Source: Diplonema japonicum
Lineage: Eukaryota; Euglenozoa; Diplonemea; Diplonemida; Diplonemidae
Length of the DNA stretch: 64,000 bases
Direction: 5' to 3'
Assembly: GCA_964019335.1 (NCBI GenBank)
Contig: OZ025751.1
Span: 124,001-188,000, forward strand
The translations under genes were made by a program, and so were the position numbers. The notes beneath the pieces were generated by a model. The model saw only the letters and a list, made by a program, of their open reading frames with translations, did no database searches and was not told the origin of the DNA. How positions within the stretch are numbered: the first letter of the stretch is position 1; each line of letters begins with the position of its first letter. Below, one piece after another: positions 22,201 through 29,600 of this stretch.

Positions 22201-22899
22201 ATTCTCGGTTGTCACGGGTTTGGACATTTCCTCGGGCTTCATCTGGTTTTCCATATTCTCAGTTGTCACGGGTTTGGACATTTCTTCGACCTTCATCTGG
22301 TTTTCCAAGTTCTCAGTTGTCGCGGGTTTGGACATTTCCTCGGGTTTCATCTGGTTTTCTACATTCTCGGTTGTCACGGGTTTGGACATTTCCTCGGGCT
22401 TCATCTGGTTTTCCAGATTCTCAGTTTCCAAGGGTTTGGACATTCCTTCGGGCTTCATTTGGTTTTCCATATTCTCAGTTGTCACAGGTTTGGACATTTC
22501 CTCGGGTTTCATCTGGTTTTCCAAGTTGTCAGCCGCTTTGTTCTTATTCTCGGGATTCTCCTGACTGTCCATAGCTTCACCTTTAGACATTTCCTCGGGC
22601 TTCATCTGATTTTCCTCTTTTGGTTTGCCTTCCTCAGGCTTTCCTTCAGCCTTCATCATGTTGTCCGTCACTTTGGGTACGTCTTCAGGTTTCATCTGGT
22701 TTTCTTTGTCCTCGGACTTGCCTGTTTTTTCTGTTTCCATCGCACCCATTTCGCCGGTGGATTTGATTTCAGACGACTCTGGTTTCTTCATCGGCTCCAT
22801 TGACTCAGACTGGTCGGTTGCCATCGCCTCGTCCGCGCCAGAGGCTAAGGTTGCCCATAAGCACATTACTACCGCATATACTGCCATAAAGCGTGCCAT
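19005..22899 (-). CDS. Large repeat-bearing surface/membrane protein, paralogue 1 of cluster
   Basis: Four exons (19792-22899, 19586-19735, 19243-19545, 19005-19178) total 3735 bp, 1244 residues; all three introns are phase 0. Order: signal peptide MARFMAVYAVVMCLWATLASG; Glu/Lys/Met-rich region; about 23 tandem copies of an 18-residue unit (ENQMKPEEMSKPVTTENV and variants, roughly residues 110-480); two beta-rich modules around 500-680 (IKVGNNFKIIEKL to GVTRDMGVF; MKVGNSFTITEQL to GVNLDMGVL); Asp/Arg-rich spacer; some 25 short GETDNKGETGNMG-type repeats; Pro/Thr linker. Exons 2 and 3 encode the two-helix anchor (LIVLVLLLYAFGKMGAVVG; LTPPMKIWYTLCLGCSYIW) shared with paralogues 3 and 4. Exon 4 is an acidic Trp tail ending NPWEDNWGSD. 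It probably sits in a secretory or plasma membrane with its repeats lumenal or extracellular. No known family recognised. Confidence 0.85.
19792..22620 (-). repeat. Coding tandem repeats in paralogue 1
   Basis: Two arrays lie in one exon. At 21405-22620 a 54-bp unit encodes QMKPEEMSKP plus VTTENV, LETENL or ATTENL, with some units shortened to 24-30 bp. At 20037-20400 a 15-18-bp unit encodes GETDNKGETGNM. Units are close to identical at DNA level, suggesting ongoing unequal exchange or slippage. Confidence 0.9.
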
Positions 22900-24535
22900 C
22901 TGTTCTTCTTTTTTTTTTTCTTTTTTCTTTTTTTTTAACTATCCCCCTTCGGACGCCTCCCCCACCCCTCCCCGCCTTTCTTGGTTTTTTTTTTTTTTTT
23001 TTTTTTTTCATCTCACTCTTCAGAAATTACTTCACGCACTAGGGGGGCCCATTACTTCACGCTAAATCTCATTACTTCACGGTGAAATAATGGCCTGTTT
23101 TCCGTGAAGTAATAGGGGGTTCCCGTTAAATAATATGCCTCGGTAGGCCAATTTTTGCCTCGGTTCGGTTCCCAGTGGGGCTACTTTTTCCTCTCAGTTT
23201 GCTATTTCCCCCCAGGTTCAGCTCAATTGGCCAACTTTTGCCTCGGCTCAGTTCCAAGTTGGACTACTTTTTCCTCCCAATTTGCGCCACTTTTGGCTAG
23301 GCCTTGTTCCCAGTTTCTGGGGGTAACTCTTCTGTGGGTAAGGGTAACTTAGTCAGCTTACCCAAGCTCCCCAAAAGACTTCAAAATACCGAAGCAGCAA
23401 AAGGAGCCAGCGGCCGCGCCAGGTATGGGAAGGCCTGATTAGAGATGGTGACAGTGGCAATGCCAGCGACAGCGGCAGCTCTTAGTCAACAAAAGGAGGG
23501 AAAACAACTTGTATTGTAACCTTTGTAACCCCTCTCTTGTTGTACCCCTTGTCACCCTGTTGTGCCCCTCGTGGTGAAGTAATTTCAGAGTGTCGTGAAA
23601 TAAAACCACTTACCTTTTTCCCCAACGTTGGAGAGGGTGCAAAAAAAAAAAAAAATAATAATAATAAATAATAAAAACAAGAATCCCCACTGTTCTCCTC
23701 CCCTTTTCTTTGATACAATGACTCGTTGAAAAAAAAAAAGAATTGCTTTTTCCTTTGTTTTTTTTTTCTTATGAAGGTGGGGGGGTTTTTTTTTTAGCTG
23801 AAGAAAAAAACCCCCCCCTTTTCCTTTTCCTTGTCAATAAGGGGGAAAAAGAAAAGGAATGTGCAAAAAAAAAAAGAAAAGAAAAGGAGAGTCATGTACC
23901 AAAAAAAAGAGGGGGGGGAAAGAGGGTGGAATTGGGAAGGTATAAAAAAGAGATAGAAAAAAATTAAAAAAAGGTAGCAAGATATTGGGGAAAAAAAAAA
24001 GAAAAGCAAAGGTTAGAAAGGGTTATAAAAAGTTAATAAAAAAGGGGGGGACTTCACCTCAACAAATAATGTTTTTTTTTTCTTAATTTGTCCGTAAGTA
24101 AGTTGTTCTTTCTTTTTTTTTTCTTCTTAAAAACCAACCAACCCCTCCCTTTCGTCATTTTTGGATCCCAGATATAACTGAACACTGACGAAAAGGAGGG
24201 CGGGCGGGGTGTTAAAAATTTTCATTTTTCGTTTCAAAAAAAAAGAAAAAAAAAAGATTTCGATCTTTTACGTCAAGGTGACACAAGTTTAAACAGCTCA
24301 CATGGGAGGGGGTGTTACTGTTTAACAACACAATTTGAGTGAACTTCTGACCAGTGCAGCGCCACCTCTTTTCGCACGAGCGGTATTTTACCTCATTACA
24401 CTGCCATCAACTAGTTTTTTTTATAGTCTCGACAGTAACATTGTTAAAAAAAATCGAAGTTGGGGGGGGGGGGGGGGGGGGCACAGCTAGCTGGCAAAGA
24501 ATAGACAGCGTTCTTCAAGAAAAAAAAATTTTTTT
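22900..24535. other. Intergenic region with 605-bp repeat copy A
   Basis: Holds the 605-bp repeat at 23011-23615, listed separately, flanked by homopolymer runs. From 23616 to 24535 there are A, T and G tracts and unremarkable unique sequence at 24260-24450 with no protein-like frame, possibly the 3' UTR of paralogue 2. Confidence 0.55.
23011..23615. mobile_element. 605-bp dispersed repeat, copy A (MITE-like)
   Basis: Near-identical to 47801-48405. Ends are imperfect inverted repeats: the left end reads CTCACTCTTCAGAAATTACT and the right end, reverse-complemented, reads TTTCACGACACTCTGAAATT followed by ACTTCAC. Internal palindromes of the ATTACTTCAC/GTGAAATAAT type recur near 23045-23125. 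It has no coding capacity beyond a chance 65-residue frame. The TTATTTCAC motifs link it loosely to the recombinase remnant at 8.8-9.5 kb, so it may be a non-autonomous relative. Confidence 0.8.
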
Positions 24536-25402
24536 TCAGCATGAATCCAACAAATCATATTCATCTTCGGGGCGGCAAAAATATTCTCGGATATCGGCGA
24601 TGCCCTGCAGGATGACAAAGAAAACCACGAGCCCCGCCACCACCAAGTGCACAACACATGCACAGGAACAGCTTGCTTCCACGAACACCCCAGACGTATG
24701 GTTGATCTCGACAGCTATACCGTGACTGGTGTACGCAGAAGCAAGTTTCCCTTGTTTCCCAGGGATGGAAAATACCGTCGCTGTTTCGTTGTTGTTCATA
24801 ATCATAACAGCACCAATTCCGAAAAGTTTTAGATCAGGGCGAAACTGGATATTTTCAGAGATGGCGGTGGCCCCTGGTGCGTAGTACCCGTTTCTTCTTG
24901 TAACATTGTAAGCGTTTTCGCTGTTGTCGCACCGAACCTTGGAATTGAAAGTAGATCTGTCCACCCACAACACCTGACAGACTGACCCAGACGGTAGCTC
25001 GCTAGATAAATGTGTTGAAAGGGTAAAAGCTTCACCAGGACGACCCCATTCGTTGTCCATTTTCACAATGGAGTAATACCGGTTGACAACAAACCGAGTT
25101 GCTTCGTCAACAAGCACGTCGATATTGTCCTTGTTCAGTACATTGAGGATCTGCGCTGTGGAGCCTCGCCTCGCCACCTGTTCCCCTCCTGTGGAGTAGA
25201 TATTTCTAGAGAACGTCAGGTAGCCTCCGGCAAACAGGTTGCGGGTTGTAAAGCTGTGGGTCTGCAGGGGCCCGACAAACACAGAAGGCTCTGTTACGAA
25301 CTCCGGATCCAGAACAACCGCCAGCCTGTGGTTCGCATCGAAACCGGACTCTTCAGCTGCACTTGCGAGCACCGATGCAATAAAACCTGCCCATAATGAC
25401 AT
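24536..25402 (-). CDS. Secreted/single-pass membrane protein, paralogue 2 of cluster
   Basis: Single exon, 288 residues from ATG 25402; the A-tract lysines upstream of MSLWAGFIASVLASAAEES are leader, not protein. The N-terminus is a signal peptide. The lumenal part holds the cluster module: TRFVVNRYYSIVK, GEAFTLSTHLSSELPSGSV, CQVLWVDRSTFNSKVRCDNS, YNVTRRNGYYAPG and FSIPGKQGKLASAYTSHGI. It carries N-glycosylation sequons (YNVT, NNNETAT, INHTSG) and one C-terminal membrane helix (VVHLVVAGLVVFFVILQGI). The short tail YFCRPEDEYDLLDSC contains an acidic di-leucine type sorting motif (DEYDLL). It differs from paralogues 1, 3 and 4 in lacking the two-helix anchor. Probably a trafficking or surface glycoprotein; family unrecognised. 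Confidence 0.8.
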   Translation of the reverse strand: MSLWAGFIASVLASAAEESGFDANHRLAVVLDPEFVTEPSVFVGPLQTHSFTTRNLFAGGYLTFSRNIYSTGGEQVARRGSTAQILNVLNKDNIDVLVDEATRFVVNRYYSIVKMDNEWGRPGEAFTLSTHLSSELPSGSVCQVLWVDRSTFNSKVRCDNSENAYNVTRRNGYYAPGATAISENIQFRPDLKLFGIGAVMIMNNNETATVFSIPGKQGKLASAYTSHGIAVEINHTSGVFVEASCSCACVVHLVVAGLVVFFVILQGIADIREYFCRPEDEYDLLDSC

Positions 25403-25880
25403 GGGTTTTCTTTCTTTTTTTTTGTTTGCCTTTTGTTTGAAGAAATGTAGTGTAGGGTGAGAAAAAAAAAGAAAAAAACGGAGCAAGGAAGGGGAAAACG
25501 GGTATTATTAAAAAGACTGAACAAAAAAACTTTTTTTTTAAAAGTCAGGTGGACACATTTCAAACGGCATTCAGCTGCCCCAAGGGTACCATAAAGTACG
25601 TGGTGGGTAGGGGGGGGGGGGGGGGGGGGGGAGTTTGTAGCCTAACGACACATTGGAGTGAGCTTCAGCAATTTTTTTCTTTTTTTTTCCCTGTTGTCTT
25701 ACTCGTTCGCAAGATTTTGCATTATTCTCGTCTCTCCGCACCTAAAAAACCCGGGGCCAAAAGTTCTTGCTGCCCCCCCCCCCCCCCCCCCCCCATTTTA
25801 AAAATAAAATAAAAACAAAAACAAAAGGAGAAACGCGGTTGTTTAAGGGGAAAAAAAAAAAAAACCCCAAAAAAAAAAAA
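25403..25880. other. Intergenic G- and C-tract DNA
   Basis: About 480 bases between paralogues 2 and 3, with a G run of about 20 at 25612-25631 and a C run of about 20 at 25774-25794. No gene seen. Confidence 0.5.
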
Positions 25881-27161
25881 TCATGAAGCTTGTATTTTCA
25901 CAGCCGACATTTCAATGCTAGGATCCCGGCTGAGCTTCTCTTCGACGTAATTTTTCAACACAACCAGCGCTCGGACGGTGACAACGGCCCCGAGCTCGAG
26001 GATCGCCCACACCTTGGAAAGGAGGAGGCACAGGTAGTACCAAACCATGAGGGGTGGGCTGAGCTGGGTAACGTTCATCCCGCACCCTGCAATCGTATCG
26101 AAACCAATGCTGAAGTAGGCCCCAAGTTTTCCAACCGCGTACAATAGACACAGAAACATCAAAACATGGGTTTTGTAAACGAAATCTGAACCTTGATAAA
26201 ATGTGTCGTCATCGCCTTCCTGCTCAGCGTGCACCACACGTTCTGTGTCGTATTTTGTTGCGTTCGTTTTGGGGAAGAGGAAAACACCCATGGTGTGGTC
26301 TATCCCAAATACACCGTTTCTCTCGGTTCGAACGGTGGCGAGCATTCCATTTTTTCCAGGGATGTTGGTCACGATAGCGACGTCGTTGAGCTGAGCCATG
26401 ATCTTCCCAGTGGGGGAGAGGATTTTATGGGTGAATCGAAACTGGGAGTTGATTTTAACAAGATGTAGATCGGGTCGAAATTCGATTTTGCGAACGGTTC
26501 TATCAGGATGCAGCCGGTTCACGTTGACCCGAGAAAGTGGGGAGTAGATCCCGTCCCGCCTCGTAACATTGTAAACTAAGTTTGTATCGTCGCACAAAAC
26601 CCTCCCCGACAAATTTTTCTCATCCACCAGGAGAACCTGACACACAGTACCAGCAACGTTGGTCTTTGATATATTTCTCGTGAGGAGAAACGCTGAACCG
26701 GGTACTGCAAAATGTCCGTCCAACTGGACCTTAATTCTTCTTTCGTAAGGTGAGGGAATCCTTGCTTGAGTGCTGACTGTAAACCTCATGGTTTTATTCA
26801 ACAAAACATCAACGTTATGCCTCAAATCGTCGATGTCAAGTATTTCCGCAACCGACCCGCAATCTGCAATTTTATTTAAATAGTGATCAATAATGGTGCG
26901 TTGGAAGATGAACTGATTCCCTACGCGGGGGAGGAATTCCGGGGAGGGGGTGGGGATTGTCATTGAGGTGGTTCTGGTTCTGTTTCGCCGGCGGCGGTAC
27001 ATAATCGGCACATACATGTTGGAGGTGTTACCCAGACTCACGTTGCTTCTCGTTGTTGCATGCCCGTATATTTTCTGTGGGTTCTCACTTTTTTGCACGG
27101 GGTCAAAAACAGTGGTTCTTCCCAGAAACGCCACTACCGCTACCACAGCGAAGGTTGACAT
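25881..27161 (-). CDS. Membrane glycoprotein, paralogue 3 of cluster
   Basis: Single exon, 426 residues. An N-terminal hydrophobic stretch MSTFAVVAVVAFLGRTTVF may be a signal peptide or anchor. Module repeats: FLPRVGNQFIFQRTIIDHY to MRFTVSTQ; GSAFLLTRNISKTNVAG then CQVLLVDEKNLSGRVLCDD; YNVTRRDGIYSPL; FRPDLHLVKINSQFRFTHK to IPGKNGMLATVRTERNG and DHTMGVFLF. Sequons include NVSLG, NISK and YNVT. The C-terminal anchor has two helices (HVLMFLCLLYAVGKLGAYF; PPLMVWYYLCLLLSKVWAIL) joined by a loop with GCGMNVTQL, then a basic/acidic tail. About 100 bp (26281-26383) is nearly identical to paralogue 4, suggesting recent duplication or conversion. Confidence 0.82.
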   Translation of the reverse strand: MSTFAVVAVVAFLGRTTVFDPVQKSENPQKIYGHATTRSNVSLGNTSNMYVPIMYRRRRNRTRTTSMTIPTPSPEFLPRVGNQFIFQRTIIDHYLNKIADCGSVAEILDIDDLRHNVDVLLNKTMRFTVSTQARIPSPYERRIKVQLDGHFAVPGSAFLLTRNISKTNVAGTVCQVLLVDEKNLSGRVLCDDTNLVYNVTRRDGIYSPLSRVNVNRLHPDRTVRKIEFRPDLHLVKINSQFRFTHKILSPTGKIMAQLNDVAIVTNIPGKNGMLATVRTERNGVFGIDHTMGVFLFPKTNATKYDTERVVHAEQEGDDDTFYQGSDFVYKTHVLMFLCLLYAVGKLGAYFSIGFDTIAGCGMNVTQLSPPLMVWYYLCLLLSKVWAILELGAVVTVRALVVLKNYVEEKLSRDPSIEMSAVKIQAS

Positions 27162-27395
27162 TTTTTTTTTTTTCCTTTTTTTTTTTTTGCCTTTTTTTTT
27201 GATATTTTTATGCTAGGAGGATTTAAAAAAAAAAAAAAAAAACACAGAAGAGCTACGTGGTTCTATCTTCATTTTTTTTTGTTCACATTTTTTTTTCTTG
27301 ACAAAAAAAAGGGTGGGGTGAAGTGGGGGGGGGGGAAGGATAGAGAAGAAAAAAAAAATAACGTGCTACGTTGGGGAGAAGAAGAAGAAAAAAAG

Positions 27396-27440
27396 GGTGT
27401 CTTTGAAGGGAACTTGCAGTATGTGACAGGATCGCCTAAC
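27396..27440 (-). repeat. Dispersed short cassette, copy 2
   Basis: On the minus strand it reads GTTAGGCGATCCTGTCACAT, then ACTGCAAGTTCCCTTCAAAG. It matches copies at 18532 and 56006; here the core boundary is CAAG instead of CAGG. It lies just downstream of the orphan frame at 27454-27695. Confidence 0.75.
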
Positions 27441-27453
27441 GACAATCAACTCA

Positions 27454-27695
27454 TCTAGTGTTTGATTCCTTCTGTCGTGGTAGTGCCTTAGGCCCGTCGT
27501 AGTATCTCATCAGCAGCTTGGGCGTGAAACCAACTAGCGAGTTGTTGAGGATGCAATGCGTTCGCATTTGTTCCTCTAGGATCGAGTGGGTGACCTTCGG
27601 GGACGCGAAGATCGGACGAGTGGAGTAACCAGTGACGGCATGGCTCCTTTCTAAGACGCTGAGAATCCTGCCGAGCTTTCTCGCCCAGCAAAAAA
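27454..27695 (-). pseudogene. Orphan protein-like ORF, possible exon or gene remnant
   Basis: A frame of about 78 codons reads ARKLGRILSVLERSHAV, TGYSTRPIFASPKVTHSIL, EEQMRTHCILNNSLVGF and TPKLLMRYYDGPKALPRQ before a stop at 27454. Composition is that of a real protein, and base composition is balanced against homopolymer flanks. There is no good start codon: the frame opens within a T/G tract after an ATG near 27730. It could be the last exon of a gene whose other exons I cannot see, or a decayed copy. Family not recognised. Confidence 0.4.
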
Positions 27696-27857
27696 AAAAA
27701 ACTTCCCCCCCCCAAAAAAAAAATACATGCATATCAGGTAGTATTCGGTTATTTTTCCCTCGTGGATAAACACTTCCCTTTAAATTACGGAAAATCAGCG
27801 TCTTGAAAAGACGGCTGATGCGATCTCTCCCTCTCTCTCAAAAAAAAAAAAAAATCA

Positions 27858-28991
27858 TCACATTGTCGTTATTTTCACGTTCCCCATCTCAACGTCTCTT
27901 ACTGTATCGGACCCGTTCCCGGCTCCGCTGGATGAAAAAATTCTTTTCAGCGAGGAAAAGATTGTTACGATAGCGCGGAGAAGAACAACCGCCACCATGT
28001 CGAGAACAGCCCATACCTTCGAGAAAAACAGACAAACATAGAACCAAACCATCAAAGGCGCGCTCAGCTGTGTCACGTTCATCCCACACCCAGCAACCGT
28101 ATTAAAGGTCATTCCCATGAACACACCCAGCTTTCCAACAATGTAAAGCGCCAAAAGAAACAAAATAACATGGGTGTACTCGACAAGAACCTGCCCCCTT
28201 GCCACAAACGGATTAACATCATCGCTTTCTTGTTCTGCAGAAACGGAGGATTTTGCCTTATTCTCAGAAACTACGAAAACACCCATGGTGTGGTCTATCT
28301 CAAATACATCGTTTTTCTCGGTTCGAACGGTGGCGAGCATTCCGTTTTTTCCAGGGATGTTGGTCACGATGGCAACATCGTTGCGATTCGCGGTGAATCG
28401 AAACATTGCGTTTACCTCAAGATTCGCAAGATCTTTTCGAAATTCTATTTTCGACGAATAATTGTCGCTGTCAGGCTGCACATAGTACCCATCTGTTCTC
28501 GTTACGTTAAAAGCGGTTTCTGTTGAATCACAACGGACTGTCGCGTTAAAAGTAATTTTGTCTACATATAACACCTGGCATATGATGCCTGCTAAGTTTT
28601 TTTCGGAGAGGTCTTTGGTTAGAAGGAACGCCTTTCCTGAAGCAGCGTTGAGGTGATCGATGTCAACCATGATAGATTCCAGTTTCGGGTCCGCAGCGTC
28701 TTCTGAAGATAAAGTGAAGCGTGTCGTGGCGTTGAGAAGAACATCTACCTTCCCCTTGTTGTTTCTCAAGATTTTCGCCTCGGAGCCCGGGCCCGCGACC
28801 CAGAATTTTCTTTTCCTCATAACGCATTGTATAGTTGTCTTGAAACTGAGGAACCCTGCTTTTCCCGTTGTTGTTACTATATCTTCATCTACCGGTGCCT
28901 CGTTGTCTGTTTTCGTGTTCAGAGCCGTCTTCCCCTGATTGTTCTCCACCCCCAAGAGCGAAACTGAAACTGCAAGAATAAATATTGACAT
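27858..28991 (-). CDS. Membrane glycoprotein, paralogue 4 of cluster
   Basis: Single exon, 377 residues from ATG 28991 (MSIFILAVSVSLLGVEN, signal peptide). Module elements in the same order as paralogue 3: GPGSEAKILRNNKGKVDVLL to TRFTLSSED; GKAFLLTKDLSEKNLAG, CQVLYVDKITFNATVRCDS, FNVTRTDGYYVQP, FRKDLANLEVNAMFRFTAN, then VTNIPGKNGMLATVRTE and DHTMGVFVV. The segment before the last module is shorter than in paralogue 3. The two-helix anchor is VILFLLALYIVGKLGVFMG and APLMVWFYVCLFFSKVWAVL with the same GCGMNVTQL loop. A Ser/Gly-rich acidic cytosolic tail follows. Sequons FNATV, FNVT and LNATT are present. The frame extends upstream of 28991 only through poly(A)-derived residues. Confidence 0.83.
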   Translation of the reverse strand: MSIFILAVSVSLLGVENNQGKTALNTKTDNEAPVDEDIVTTTGKAGFLSFKTTIQCVMRKRKFWVAGPGSEAKILRNNKGKVDVLLNATTRFTLSSEDAADPKLESIMVDIDHLNAASGKAFLLTKDLSEKNLAGIICQVLYVDKITFNATVRCDSTETAFNVTRTDGYYVQPDSDNYSSKIEFRKDLANLEVNAMFRFTANRNDVAIVTNIPGKNGMLATVRTEKNDVFEIDHTMGVFVVSENKAKSSVSAEQESDDVNPFVARGQVLVEYTHVILFLLALYIVGKLGVFMGMTFNTVAGCGMNVTQLSAPLMVWFYVCLFFSKVWAVLDMVAVVLLRAIVTIFSSLKRIFSSSGAGNGSDTVRDVEMGNVKITTM

Positions 28992-29600
28992 TTTTTTTTT
29001 TTTTTTGAAACAGAAAAAAAAAAGGGGGGTGATAACTATGTGTTCCGTGAATTGTTGAATTGTGCCATGATGGTGTTTTAAAAAAAAAAAATATAACAAA
29101 TAGAAGAAATGAAAGGGGTGTTGAGGGGGGTGGGGGGCAGAAACAAAAATATTGGAGGGGAAAAAAAAATTCTGAACACAAATTCTAAAACAGGGGAATG
29201 GAGGGGAGGGAAAAAATATGGAGTGGGCAGGTGGACAATTGGACAAAGAACAAAAAAGTGTTTTGAAAAAAAAGGGGGGGAGGGGGGGAAGGCAAAGCAA
29301 CAAAAATATATATGAGTTAAAGGAGGCCGGTGTTGGCGGCGCCCTTTTTGGAAAAAAGAAAATCATTAAGATGGGTGTGTGGTTTTTTTTTTTTTCCTCT
29401 TTTCTCCTTCTCTTTTTCTTCGTCTCTTATAAAAAATATCTTTTTTTTCCCCCTTCCGTGGAATGACGCACACAAATATCTATTAAACTAGAAGGAGAAA
29501 AAAAAAGGGGGGGGTAAAAAAAAACTTTTCAAATCATCGTGATATTCCTTGACTGCCGAGTTAAATTTGGCATCGGACGCTGTTTCTAAAAAAAGAAGAA
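28992..29600. other. Intergenic region with fragment of the A-tailed repeat
   Basis: Homopolymer-rich. At 29309-29345 lies a 37-base match (ATATGAGTTAAAGGAGGCCG, GTGTTGGCGGCGCCCT) to the first part of the repeat at 1001-1340, truncated where that one continues GCACAAG. No gene seen. Confidence 0.6.

Larger units (their letters stand above)
27162..27857. other. Intergenic region with cassette copy 2 and an orphan ORF
   Basis: Contains the short cassette at 27396-27440 and an orphan minus-strand frame at 27454-27695, both listed separately. The remainder is homopolymer tracts. Confidence 0.5.

Noticed and set aside
21289-22803. Long plus-strand open frames of about 500 codons opposite the membrane protein repeats
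   Set aside because: They are the antisense shadow of the tandem repeat (GHFLGLHLVFQIL-type repeats mirror ENQMKPEEMSKP) and have no start context or conservation of their own.
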